DNA of 51,853 nucleotides. Source: Corallococcus carmarthensis (lineage in GTDB: Bacteria > Myxococcota > Myxococcia > Myxococcales > Myxococcaceae). Each line of letters begins with the position of its first letter. Position 1 is the first letter of the stretch. The stretch spans positions 1-51,853 of the forward strand of contig NZ_RAWE01000054.1 of NCBI RefSeq assembly GCF_003611695.1, written 5' to 3'. The notes under the pieces are model-generated. The model searched no databases and was not told the DNA's origin. It saw only the letters and a list, made by a program, of their open reading frames with translations. Shown here in pieces: positions 9,065 through 17,207 of the stretch. The position numbers and the translations under genes were made by a program.

Positions 9065-9628
9065 ATGAGACAATGGACCTGGGGCATCCTGATGCTGGCG
9101 CTGGGCGTGCCGGTGACGGCGGCGTGGGCGGTGAAGAAGGATGAGAAGCTCTACGTGAAGGCGCGCAACACACGCGTGCTCAAGAGCGCGGCGCCCACCG
9201 CGGACGTGGTGGCGGTGCTCCAGCCCGGGCAGCAGGTGACGTGGAAGGGCGCGGATCCGAAGAACGCGCAGTGGCACCAGGTGACCGAACCCGGCGGCAA
9301 GCCCGGCTACGTGTTCCAGACGAACCTGTCCACGAAGCCGCCCGACATGGAGCTGGTGGCCAAGGACGGCAAGACGCGCACCATCGACCCTGCGGCCTTC
9401 GTGTCCAGCGGCGCGGCGGTGAAGGCGCTGAGCCCGGGCGCGGAGAAGTACGGCAACGCGAAGGGCGGCGGCTACTCGAACGCGGTGTCTCAAATCAAGA
9501 CGCTGGAGGCCCTGGCGAAGCGGGTCACGCCCGTGGAGATCGACGCGCACGTGAAGCAGGCCGGGCTGTTCCCCGTGGTGGCGCCCAACACGAAGCTGGG
9601 TGCCCAGGCGAAGAAGGTGAGCAAGTGA
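9065..9628 (+). CDS. Secreted SH3-like domain protein
   Basis: A 187-aa protein starting at the ATG at 9065, with GGGGAG seven bases upstream. Residues 1-25 form a Sec signal peptide ending near AWA. Residues about 30-90 look like a bacterial SH3 domain: a KLYVKARNTRVLKS strand, a GQQVTWKG turn and a GYVFQTNLS strand. The remainder is Gly/Ala/Lys-rich and ends in a helical segment; I recognise no enzyme motif. Bacterial SH3 domains usually bind peptidoglycan or peptides, so a periplasmic or envelope location is inferred. Its stop codon overlaps the start of the M48 protease gene, so the two are translationally coupled and may act together. Confidence 0.8.
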   Translation: MRQWTWGILMLALGVPVTAAWAVKKDEKLYVKARNTRVLKSAAPTADVVAVLQPGQQVTWKGADPKNAQWHQVTEPGGKPGYVFQTNLSTKPPDMELVAKDGKTRTIDPAAFVSSGAAVKALSPGAEKYGNAKGGGYSNAVSQIKTLEALAKRVTPVEIDAHVKQAGLFPVVAPNTKLGAQAKKVSK

Positions 9629-10608
9629 TGCGCTCGCGCATGGGATTGCTGGTGGCGGCGGGCCTGGGCCTGACGTCGTGTGCCCAGCTGACGCAGGGGC
9701 TGAAGAAGGCGAACCTGGGCGATGACGTGAACCGGGTCGTGGTCGCGTCGGAGAAGGTGCAGTCCTGCGACAAGCTGAAGGTGGAGCCGGCCATCCAGGA
9801 GGAGTACGCGCTGGGCAGCGCGCTGGCCATCCACTGGGCACAGCAGAGCGGCGGGCTGATGCTGTCCGGCGCGGCGGAGGAGAAGCTGAACACCTACGTC
9901 AACACGGTGGGCCGCAACCTGGCGATGCAGTCCCCCCGGCCGGAGCTGGCCTGGACGTTCGGCGTGCTCAAGGACACGGAGCGCTTCAACGCCCTGTCCG
10001 CGCCCGCCGGCTACGTGTTCGTCACGCGCCGGCTGCTCCAGGGTGTGGACAACGAGGCGCAGCTCGCGGGCGTGCTGGCGCACGAGATTGCCCACGTCGT
10101 GCTCAAGCACGCGCTGCACCAGTACGTCTCCGTGAAGGTGAGCACGTGCAAGGGCGCCGCGGTGACGGGCGCCGTGGTGTCGACGGTCGCCTCGAAGGTG
10201 GTGGGCGCCAGCCGGTTGGATGGCCGCCTGGACCTGGACGCGGACACGGAGCTGATGGGGAAGATGGTCGAAGGGACCGTGGACGCCTTCGGCAAGGGCA
10301 ACCGCAAGGACGAGGAGCTGGCGGCGGACGCGCTCGCGGTGGAGCTGCTGCTGTCCGCGGGCTACGACCCGGGGGAGTACTCGCTGTTGCTCGGGAAGAC
10401 GACGGGGGGCGGCGGGCTCTGGGCGAACCACCCCAGCAAGGAGGACCGCCAGGAGCAGATCGCGGACCTGCTCAAGGCACGGCAGAAGGAGACGGATCCG
10501 CTCGCGCGGGTGGACGTGGCGTCGCTCCAGCGCCCTGCCCTGCCCGCGGCCTTCGCCGTCGTGGGGCCCGTGAAGAAGTCCACGGGCGTGGCGAAGGACG
10601 CGAAGTAG
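9628..10608 (+). CDS. M48-family metalloprotease lipoprotein
   Basis: A 326-aa lipoprotein. The ATG at 9628 overlaps the upstream TGA (TGATG). The signal peptide ends in the lipobox LTSC, with Cys18 as the modified residue. The M48 zinc motif HEIAH is at residues 152-156, with the third ligand Glu230 in EELAAD. This is the Oma1/BepA/LoiP-like layout of periplasmic proteases acting on misfolded or outer-membrane proteins. The N-terminal 50 residues and the Lys-rich C-terminus are less conserved-looking. Co-expression with the CHASE2 cyclase and the SH3-like protein suggests an envelope-quality function sensed through cyclic nucleotide, which is inference only. The gene ends 9 bases from the convergent pomX stop. 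Confidence 0.9.
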   Translation: MRSRMGLLVAAGLGLTSCAQLTQGLKKANLGDDVNRVVVASEKVQSCDKLKVEPAIQEEYALGSALAIHWAQQSGGLMLSGAAEEKLNTYVNTVGRNLAMQSPRPELAWTFGVLKDTERFNALSAPAGYVFVTRRLLQGVDNEAQLAGVLAHEIAHVVLKHALHQYVSVKVSTCKGAAVTGAVVSTVASKVVGASRLDGRLDLDADTELMGKMVEGTVDAFGKGNRKDEELAADALAVELLLSAGYDPGEYSLLLGKTTGGGGLWANHPSKEDRQEQIADLLKARQKETDPLARVDVASLQRPALPAAFAVVGPVKKSTGVAKDAK

Positions 10609-10617
10609 GCCGCGGCT

Positions 10618-12495
10618 TCAGCGCACCGTGGCCTGGCTGAGGGCGCGGTGCACGGACTCCAGGGCCTTGCGCGCCTCCAGCAGCTCGGCGCGCTCGGCGG
10701 TGAGGGACGCGACCTGCTGGGCCAGCACGTCGCGTTCACCCTGGAGCGTCTCCACGGCGCGGCGCAGGGAGGAGGACTCGTCCTTGGCGCCTTCCAGCTC
10801 CACGGCGAGGCGCTCCTCTTCCGCGAGGCTGTCGGCCAGGGCCAGCTTGCCGCGCGTGACGACCTGCTCCAGCGCGTCGTGCTCCTTCGCGGCGGCCTGG
10901 AGGGCCTGGCGGGATTCCTGGAGGGACAGGAGCGCTTCGTCGCGCTCGCCTTCCAGGGCGGCCAGTTCGCGCTCCAGGTCGGCGAGCAGCTTCACGCGGC
11001 CCTCCATCTCCGCGGACAGGCGGCGGGCCTCGTCCATGCGCAGCCGGGCCTCCTCGGTGGCCTTCTCCGCCTGGCGGCGGGCCACTTCGAGGTCCTGGGT
11101 GAGCGTGAGGTTGAGCGCCTTGACCTTGGTGAGCTCCGCCTGGAGGTGGGTGATGCGCTCCACGGCGCGCTGGCCGGCTTCCGCGACGGTGGCGGGCAGC
11201 GGCTCCGGGCGCGGGTTCTCGCGCACGGCCTTGAGGCGGGCCTTGAGGCGCTCGCGGCGGGATTCGGAGTCCAGCTCCTCGCGCGGAGGCGCGGGCGTCT
11301 GCACCTCGACGGGGGCGGGCGCGGCTTCCTGCCGGGCCACCACCGTCTCGGTGGTGGTGACGGTGGAGGCCTGGACGGCAGCGTACGTCGTCATGGGCTC
11401 GGCCTCGGAAGGCATGCGGAGGGCCTGAACGCCCATCCGTCCATCGAACTGTACTCCGGGCGGCGGGCCCGCGAAGGTGGCCGGAGCCGCCCGGGGCGCT
11501 TCCGCCTGGGCCATCGCCGGAGGCGGCGAGGCGAACGTGACCGGCGCGCCCCGCGTGTCGGCGCGCGGAGCTTCCACGGGCGCCGGCGGATTCGCGAAGG
11601 TGGCGCGAGGCGCTTCGGCATGCGCCGTCGGGCTCGCGAACGTCGCACGCGGAGCTTCAGCCTGGGGAAGCACCGGAGCGGAGGCTTCCGCATGCGGCGC
11701 GGCCGGGGCCGGACGCTCCACGCGGGCGACCTCGGCGCGCAGCGCTTCCGTGTGCGTCACCGAGTGGGCCAGCGGCGCCACGCGCGTCGGATCCACATGC
11801 GTGGCGGCTTCCGGACGCGCCGTCAGCGCATCCCAGCGCGCGGCGGCCGGCGCGGACGTCTCCACGTGCGTGGGCGTCGGCTCGGCGCCCAGGGGCTCCT
11901 GCACGAAGGCCTCGACCGCGGCCTCCCGCTGCTGCGCGACGTGCGCGGCGGACAGGCTCCACGCGGACGCGGCGACCGCCTCCGCCACTTCGCGATGCGA
12001 CACCGGCGACACGGCGTCCGCGTCCCAGACGGACTCCTCGGGCACGGTCTCCTGCGCCACGTTCCAGCCGGGCGCGGACTCCTGCGAGTCCGGCTCCAGC
12101 CACGGCGCGGGCGGCGCGGCTTCCTCTTCGTGCCGGGCCTCCGGGGACACCAGCGCGGACAGCGCGTGGGACACCGGCGAGAACGTCGGCGCCGTCACCG
12201 CGGGCAGGGCCTGCGCGGCCGGGGGCGGCGCGGCGGTGCGGGCGGACGGTGCGTTCAGCGCGGCCTCCAGCGCCTCGGCGGCGGTGGGACGCGGGCCGGC
12301 GCGGCGATCGATGCGCGAGCGCACCTCGGAGGACAGGTCCGGAGATTCCGCGACGGGCGCAGTCGCTTCCGGCGCGGCGGGCTCCTGGCTGGCGGCGGTC
12401 CCCGTGGGGTCGGCCGGGTCGAGGGCACCCGTCAGCGCCCCCAGGCGGAGGCGCGGCTTCGCGCGGGACACGTTCTGTTCGAAGGCTTTCTTCAT
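10618..12495 (-). CDS. pomX: PomX-like cell-division scaffold, coiled-coil activator of PomZ
   Basis: A 625-aa protein downstream of pomZ with a 9-base gap. The first residues match the PomX N-terminal peptide known to stimulate PomZ ATPase activity; K13 and R15, the residues known to be needed in M. xanthus, are at exactly those positions. Residues about 25-400 are Ala/Pro/Glu-rich and probably disordered, including degenerate AEAPRATFA-type repeats at 278-345. Residues about 405-620 form one long coiled coil. In M. xanthus, PomX forms the filamentous scaffold of the Pom cluster that moves to midcell and recruits FtsZ. The protein seems clearly longer than the M. xanthus one (about 400 aa, from memory), mainly through the linker. 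The start is supported by the conserved peptide; the ribosome site is weak, suggesting coupling to pomZ. Confidence 0.9.
   Translation of the reverse strand: MKKAFEQNVSRAKPRLRLGALTGALDPADPTGTAASQEPAAPEATAPVAESPDLSSEVRSRIDRRAGPRPTAAEALEAALNAPSARTAAPPPAAQALPAVTAPTFSPVSHALSALVSPEARHEEEAAPPAPWLEPDSQESAPGWNVAQETVPEESVWDADAVSPVSHREVAEAVAASAWSLSAAHVAQQREAAVEAFVQEPLGAEPTPTHVETSAPAAARWDALTARPEAATHVDPTRVAPLAHSVTHTEALRAEVARVERPAPAAPHAEASAPVLPQAEAPRATFASPTAHAEAPRATFANPPAPVEAPRADTRGAPVTFASPPPAMAQAEAPRAAPATFAGPPPGVQFDGRMGVQALRMPSEAEPMTTYAAVQASTVTTTETVVARQEAAPAPVEVQTPAPPREELDSESRRERLKARLKAVRENPRPEPLPATVAEAGQRAVERITHLQAELTKVKALNLTLTQDLEVARRQAEKATEEARLRMDEARRLSAEMEGRVKLLADLERELAALEGERDEALLSLQESRQALQAAAKEHDALEQVVTRGKLALADSLAEEERLAVELEGAKDESSSLRRAVETLQGERDVLAQQVASLTAERAELLEARKALESVHRALSQATVR
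11461..11664 (-). repeat. Degenerate AEAPRA-type repeats in pomX linker
   Basis: Residues 278-345 of PomX hold about four imperfect units with the core AEAPRA or VEAPRA followed by TFASPP-like residues, spaced 13-25 residues apart. At DNA level the units share GGCGAAxGTxxC and GGxGCTTC-type blocks. This is a low-complexity expansion in the disordered linker. Confidence 0.7.
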
Positions 12496-12504
12496 GGGGA
12501 AATC

Positions 12505-13467
12505 TCAGCCGGCTTTCGTCGCGGTGCCGGCCTTCACCGCCGCGGCGTGCGCGGCCACCAGGCGCGGCAGCACGTTGTCCAGCATCGCCTGGATGTCGCT
12601 AGCGCCCTTGGACGTGGGGTCCGCCACGAACACCGGGCGGCCCTCGCTGGAGGCCTGCGCGAACTTGGTGCACTGCCGGATGATGGTGGGCAGCAGGTAC
12701 TCGGGGTAGTGCGTCTGGAGCGCCTCCAGCGCCTCCTTCGCCAGCTTGAAGGTGGCGTTGAAGGAGTTCACCACGATGAACACGTGGTCCAGCACGTGGT
12801 TCAGGTCCTCCTCCAGGCTCTGCACCGTTTCGAACAGCAGCTTGAGGCCGTGGAAGGACAGGAAGTCCGCGAGCACCGGCACGAACAGGTCGTTCGCGGC
12901 CATCAGCGCGTTGAGGTTGAGCAGGCCGAAGGACGGGGGCGCGTCGAAGACGATGAAGTCGTACTGCGACTCCACGTCCTTGAGCGCGTTGCGCAGCTTG
13001 AACTCACGGCCGGCCATGGGCATCAGCGCCAGGTCCACCGTGGACATGCTCAGGTTGGACGGGATGAAGTCCAGGTTGGGCAGGGTGGACTTCTGCACCA
13101 CCTGCGCGAGCGGCGTCTTGCGCACCAGCACGTCCAGCAGCGTCTTCTCGAAGTCCTCGCCCTCGTAGCCCAGGCACTTGGTGGCGTGGCCCTGGCTGTC
13201 CAGGTCGATGAGCAGCACCGCGTAGCCCAGCTCCGCCAGGCGCCACGCGTAGGACGTGGACAGGGACGTCTTGCCGGTGCCGCCCTTGAAGTTGAGGAAG
13301 AGCTGGCGGCGGAGGCCCGCGGTGGGCGGGAACTTGTTGAGCGTCGTGCGCAGCTCCCACACGTCTTCCGGGCCGTAGGCGTCCTTGCGCAGCTCCGAGG
13401 GGATGGACTTCGGAGTCACGCCGAGCATCTCGGCTACCTGCTTCGAGCTGTACGTCGGCGCTTCCAT
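12505..13467 (-). CDS. pomZ: PomZ, ParA/MinD-type ATPase positioning the division site
   Basis: A 320-aa ParA-family ATPase. The ATG at 13467 is chosen because the numbering then reproduces M. xanthus PomZ: deviant Walker A KGGTGKTS at 61-68 with G62 and K66, and D90 in LIDLD, the positions of the published G62V, K66Q and D90A variants. An N-terminal helix-turn-helix-like extension (residues 7-30) precedes the ATPase fold; Walker B is in FIVFDAPP. ATP-bound PomZ dimers bind the nucleoid nonspecifically and tether the PomX/PomY cluster, and hydrolysis drives cluster movement to midcell. The gene was earlier called agmE. It lies between pomY and pomX in one transcription direction, 49 bases after the pomY stop. 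Confidence 0.95.
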   Translation of the reverse strand: MEAPTYSSKQVAEMLGVTPKSIPSELRKDAYGPEDVWELRTTLNKFPPTAGLRRQLFLNFKGGTGKTSLSTSYAWRLAELGYAVLLIDLDSQGHATKCLGYEGEDFEKTLLDVLVRKTPLAQVVQKSTLPNLDFIPSNLSMSTVDLALMPMAGREFKLRNALKDVESQYDFIVFDAPPSFGLLNLNALMAANDLFVPVLADFLSFHGLKLLFETVQSLEEDLNHVLDHVFIVVNSFNATFKLAKEALEALQTHYPEYLLPTIIRQCTKFAQASSEGRPVFVADPTSKGASDIQAMLDNVLPRLVAAHAAAVKAGTATKAG

Positions 13468-13516
13468 GAACGACCCTTCGGATGACGTGTGAGGCTTGGG
13501 CTCGCTGCACCTTGCC

Positions 13517-15661
13517 TCAAGCGGCGAAGTATTTGTGCCCCCTTCGCACGATGGCCCCCCGGGCCACCAGCAGGGCAACAGCCTCCTGGGCCAGCTCCGC
13601 CGGAGCGGACAGCCCGGACGTCAGCTCGGCGAGCGAGCGTCCCCGGACGGCGACCCGCACCTCCTGCAACATCGCCCCACACAGCGCTTCCACGGGAGAC
13701 GGACCGCGCTTGGGGGGAACCGGCGGCGGGGTGGAAGGCGCGGGCGCGCGGGCGGGAGGCGGCGCGCCCATGGCGACCAGCGCGGCCTGCACGGGCGTCC
13801 GCCGCGTGGCGGGCGGCACGGGCGCGGCGGGAGGAACGGCGGCCACCGGACGCGACGGCGGCGCGGAAGGGCCCGAAGCGAAGGACACGGGCCCGCCATT
13901 CGCGACCCGGGCGGGAGCGGGAGCCGCGCCCTGCATCACGGCCGGTGCGGAGCGGGCCACGCCCACGGTGGCGACCGCGAGCGCGGGGGCGGCGGTCCAC
14001 TGGGAGGTGTTCGCGGCGACGTCCGAGAGCGACATCGGCACAGTGGAGTGCGCGGGAATCAAGGGGATGGGCTGCTGCGTCGCGACCGGGGCACCTGCCT
14101 GTTGCGGCACGGCACCGACGGCCACCGGCTGCACTTGCGCCATCGCCGCGTGTTGCACGCTGGCCATCGGCTGCGAGCCCTGCACCGCCACAGGCTGCGC
14201 GGCATTCACCATCGGCTGCGTGGCATTCACCATCGGCTGCGCGGCATTCACCGCCACGGGCTGCGCGGCGTTCACCGCCACGGGCTGAGCCTCCGCGACC
14301 ACGGGAGCCGCGCGCACGGGCTCCACGGGCTTCACTTCCAGCGTCGCGCGCACGGGCTTCACGGGCAGCGTCGCCAGCCGGCGGATCTCCCGGCGCCGGT
14401 GCGCATCATCCAGTGCGACCACCGCGGACACGTCGTGACCCAGGATGCGCGACAGGCTCTGCGCCGCCGCCTTGCGCACGCGCGCCTCGCCGTCATCCAG
14501 CGCGCTCAAGAGCAGCGTCCGCGCGTTCTCACCCCGGCCCGCGCCCAGCGCCAGCGCCGCCAGCGCGCGGACCTCCGGATCCGTGTCGTGGATCGCGTCC
14601 TCGCCCAGCCGCCGCGCCGTCTCCCCTTCCAACCCCAGGGCCAGCAGCGACGCACGACGGCGCACGGACCGGTCCGAATCCTTCATCGCCTGCGCCAGAT
14701 GCGGCGCCGCGTCCTTCGGCGCCAGCACCAGCAGCGCCTTCAACGCCGCGATGCGCACCTCCGGCACCGGAGACGACAGGAGCGGCGACACCACCGACGC
14801 GCCCTCTTCCCGGCACAGCCCCGCGAACGCCTGCACCAGCGCCACCTGCGCCGTCGCGTCCGTCTCCGCGTGCAGCGCCGCCGCCAACGCGGGCGCCGCC
14901 GCCGGATGCGCCAGCGCCTTCAGCCGCTCCGCGGCCCGCACCCGCGCCGCCGCGTCCGCCGCCGACAGCTCCCGCACGGAGAACCCGAACAGCGTCTCGT
15001 CCGTGGTGCTGCCCGTATGCCCGGACAGCTCCGCCATCTGCTCCGGGCTCACCCGCAGGCGGCCCTCGCTCTGCAGCCGCTGCGCCTCGCGCGCCACCGG
15101 CGACAGCCCCGAAGAATCCGCCGCGCCCGAGGAGCTCGCGTGCGACCGGTTCGGAATGGGCGGCGCGGGACGCTCCATCCACGGCACGATCGGCTCCGAG
15201 GACTTCAGCGGCACCGCGGGACCGCTGTACGGCGCGCGCACCGCGGGCACGTCCCCACGGAGGATCACCTCGCTGCGCAGCTGCGAGATGAACGACGCCA
15301 GGTCGAACCCCAGCTCGTCGTCATCGTCGTCCGTCACCGCGCGCGTCTGCCCGGAGGAATGGATCCGGCTCGCGTCCAGCAGCTTCTCCATCAGCTGGTT
15401 GCGCTCCAGCCGCAGCGCGTGGTTGAGCCGCGTCAGCTCCTCGCGCTCGGCCTGCGCACGGCCGCTCTTCACCTCCAGCTCGGCCAGCTCGCGGCGCAGG
15501 TCCAGCTCGCGCTGGTGCGCCTCCGACAGGTCTTCCTTGAGGTGCGAAAGCTCGTCGCGCGCGGACGCCAGCTCGCCATGCAACTGCTGCGCACGGGCCT
15601 CGAAGTAGACGATCTTTTCGAGTGCGCTCTTGAGCAGCGCGTCCGGACGCTCGTCACTCAC
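13517..15661 (-). CDS. pomY: PomY-like cell-division protein with coiled coil, HEAT repeats and Pro-rich tail
   Basis: A 714-aa protein. The GTG at 15661 has GGGGAGG upstream (about 12 bases), and the ORF upstream of it reads as non-coding. Layout: coiled coil at about 5-100, an acidic DDDDDE patch at 111-116, a linker, HEAT-like repeats at about 230-430, then an Ala/Pro/Gln-rich region with QPVAVNAA-type repeats (459-500). A compact C-terminal piece (654-714) ends in GAIVRRGHKYF. This order matches PomY, which joins PomX, stimulates PomZ ATPase, forms condensates and promotes FtsZ assembly. The first gene of the pomY-pomZ-pomX cluster; divergent from the monooxygenase gene. The C-terminal winged-helix-like piece is my observation. 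Confidence 0.88.
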   Translation of the reverse strand: MSDERPDALLKSALEKIVYFEARAQQLHGELASARDELSHLKEDLSEAHQRELDLRRELAELEVKSGRAQAEREELTRLNHALRLERNQLMEKLLDASRIHSSGQTRAVTDDDDDELGFDLASFISQLRSEVILRGDVPAVRAPYSGPAVPLKSSEPIVPWMERPAPPIPNRSHASSSGAADSSGLSPVAREAQRLQSEGRLRVSPEQMAELSGHTGSTTDETLFGFSVRELSAADAAARVRAAERLKALAHPAAAPALAAALHAETDATAQVALVQAFAGLCREEGASVVSPLLSSPVPEVRIAALKALLVLAPKDAAPHLAQAMKDSDRSVRRRASLLALGLEGETARRLGEDAIHDTDPEVRALAALALGAGRGENARTLLLSALDDGEARVRKAAAQSLSRILGHDVSAVVALDDAHRRREIRRLATLPVKPVRATLEVKPVEPVRAAPVVAEAQPVAVNAAQPVAVNAAQPMVNATQPMVNAAQPVAVQGSQPMASVQHAAMAQVQPVAVGAVPQQAGAPVATQQPIPLIPAHSTVPMSLSDVAANTSQWTAAPALAVATVGVARSAPAVMQGAAPAPARVANGGPVSFASGPSAPPSRPVAAVPPAAPVPPATRRTPVQAALVAMGAPPPARAPAPSTPPPVPPKRGPSPVEALCGAMLQEVRVAVRGRSLAELTSGLSAPAELAQEAVALLVARGAIVRRGHKYFAA
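14193..14282 (-). repeat. 21/24-bp tandem repeats within pomY
   Basis: Four head-to-tail units begin with GGCTGCG: two of 21 bp (14193-14213, 14214-14234) and two of 24 bp (14235-14258, 14259-14282). They encode AQPMVN and AQPVAVNA blocks in the disordered region of PomY. Units differ at few positions, and copy number may vary between strains. Confidence 0.85.
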
Positions 15662-15833
15662 GACTGGCTCTGGCCTCCCCGCGAAGGCGCTCGGCGGCGC
15701 TCCCCGGTTCGCGACACCGAAGGGACTCCCCGGCTTCCCGACTCGTCGTCGGGGGGGGCACCTTATGTCAGCCCTACGTGCTACGTAAACCACGGAAACA
15801 CCAGGGGTTTTCCCCCGCCGGGACACGCTGTGA

Positions 15834-15866
15834 TTGACAACGCCGCCCAGGCCGATTTTTCGGCCT
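15834..15866. promoter_or_regulatory. Candidate -35 box and hairpin in the pomY/monooxygenase divergent region
   Basis: The 230-bp region between pomY and the monooxygenase gene contains TTGACA at 15834-15839 on the plus strand. It is followed by a perfect inverted repeat AGGCCGA-TTTT-TCGGCCT at 15849-15866. No good -10 box stands at 17 bp, so this is only a candidate promoter or operator for the monooxygenase gene. Confidence 0.3.
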
Positions 15867-15891
15867 CGCGCCCGCGTGCACGCATGGTCCA

Positions 15892-16782
15892 ATGCGCGTC
15901 ATGGCCCCTTCGCGCATCGACACCGCCGTGACCCGGATGTTGGGCATCCGCTATCCCATCATCGCCGCCCCCATGTTCCTGGTGTCCAACGCCGCGCTGC
16001 TGGAGGCCGCCGGACGCGCGGGCGCCATCGGCGCGGTGCCGTCGCTCAACTACCGCACCGCGCAGGCGTACCGGGACTTCCTCGCCACGTTCCCGAAGGA
16101 CGTGCCCTTCGGCGTGAACCTCATCCTCAAGTGGGCCGAGCGCCTGGAGGAGGACGTGGCCGCGACGGTGGAGCGCAAGGTGCCGCTGGTCATCACCAGC
16201 CTGGGTGACCCCACGCCCATCGTGGAGCGCGTGCACGCGTACGGCGGCAAGGTGTGGAGCGACGTGATTTCGCTGCGCCATGCGGAGAAGGCCGTGAAGG
16301 CCGGCGTGGACGCGCTCGTCGCGGTGGGCAGCGGCGCGGGTGGCCACGCGGGCAACCTCAGCCCCCTGGTGCTGGGGCCGTGGCTCAAGGCGGAGCTGGG
16401 CGTGCCGGTGGTGCTCGCGGGCGCGCTCTCCACGGGACGCCACCTGGCCGCGACGCTCGCGCTGGGCCTGGATGGCGCGTACGTGGGCACGCGCTTCCTG
16501 GCCACGGAAGAGGCGGGCGCCGCGCCCGACTACAAGCAGGCGCTGGTGGACTCCAACCCGGAGGACCTCGAGTACACGAAGGAGGTGACGGGCGTGCACG
16601 GCAACTTCATCAAGAGCGCGCTGGAGCGCTTCCGCGCGGGCCAGGGCAAGGCGTGGAAGGACACCTGGAGCGCGGGCCAGGGCGTGGCCTTCGTGAAGGA
16701 CGTGCTGCCCGCCGCCACCGTCGTCGAACGCATGGTGCGCGAGTACTCCGAAGCGCGCGCCGCGCTGCCGTCCGAATCCTGA
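15892..16782 (+). CDS. Nitronate monooxygenase (2-nitropropane dioxygenase family)
   Basis: A 296-aa FMN-dependent TIM-barrel protein. The N-terminal MLGIRYPIIAAPMF segment and the GSGAGGHAG loop (variant of the usual GxEAGGH) are typical of the family, as is the late GxDGAYVGTRF phosphate-binding segment. These enzymes oxidise toxic alkyl nitronates such as propionate 3-nitronate; some relatives act in fatty-acid metabolism. The start is uncertain: the ATG at 15892 and another at 15901 both lack a clear ribosome site, and the second follows TCCAAT by seven bases, which would fit a leaderless transcript. It is transcribed alone and ends before a strong hairpin at 16816. Confidence 0.85.
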   Translation: MRVMAPSRIDTAVTRMLGIRYPIIAAPMFLVSNAALLEAAGRAGAIGAVPSLNYRTAQAYRDFLATFPKDVPFGVNLILKWAERLEEDVAATVERKVPLVITSLGDPTPIVERVHAYGGKVWSDVISLRHAEKAVKAGVDALVAVGSGAGGHAGNLSPLVLGPWLKAELGVPVVLAGALSTGRHLAATLALGLDGAYVGTRFLATEEAGAAPDYKQALVDSNPEDLEYTKEVTGVHGNFIKSALERFRAGQGKAWKDTWSAGQGVAFVKDVLPAATVVERMVREYSEARAALPSES

Positions 16783-16815
16783 AGCAGCACTGAAGCAGCC
16801 CGGGTTTGAGCGCCC

Positions 16816-16843
16816 CGCTTCCGGCCACGTCCCGCCGGAAGCG
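16816..16843. terminator. 10-bp-stem hairpin after the monooxygenase gene
   Basis: CGCTTCCGGC (16816-16825) and GCCGGAAGCG (16834-16843) are perfect inverted copies around an 8-nt loop, starting 33 bases after the monooxygenase stop. There is no T-run, so it is a hairpin terminator of uncertain strength or an RNA-stabilising element. Confidence 0.5.
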
Positions 16844-17207
16844 CGCGGTCTCCCCGGACCCTTGAAGCCGTCGCGAATCGCACGAAGCAACCTGGCACGT
16901 CGGGCGACCTCTCACGGCCTTCCCGTGACGTCATGGGAGGGGCGGAGGCGCATCCGCCTACCACCCCGGTTCGGCGCGCGCGACGCGCAAGAAAAATCAC
17001 CCGGGAAGCCTTGCGAAACGCGCGCGTGGGAACGGCGGAAACGGCGGATTGTCGCGGGTTTGCGGGCCCTGTCCGAACGCCCGGAGATGTCAGACCCCAC
17101 TCTTAATCTGTGTCTCACGAGGTCACGCAAGGCAGCGACTTCTCCCCGGTACCTCTCCGTCTGAAAAGCGGGGGGAGAAGCTCCTCTTTCGACAGGTTTT
17201 CCACGCC
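16844..17207. other. Intergenic region upstream of the XRE regulator, with a leader inverted repeat
   Basis: I see no convincing gene in these 364 bases. The frame from 17049 that joins the regulator gene reads as non-coding before 17208. A 9-bp perfect inverted repeat, CTTCTCCCC (17139-17147) and GGGGAGAAG (17172-17180), encloses 24 bases and ends 27 bases before the regulator start. A comparatively AT-rich patch near 17085-17120 could hold a promoter, but no clear -35/-10 pair was found. Confidence 0.4.

Noticed and set aside
10648-13485. 945-codon plus-strand reading frame opposite pomX and pomZ
   Set aside because: It is antisense to two genes with clear protein signatures; its product is a His/Arg/Gly-rich low-complexity string, as expected from the high GC of the third codon position opposite.
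14193-14282. Possible CRISPR-like array
   Set aside because: Units are contiguous without spacers and are in frame in PomY.
13489-15931. Long plus-strand frames opposite pomY
   Set aside because: Arg/Pro/His-rich products with no domain and no ribosome site; PomY on the other strand explains the region.
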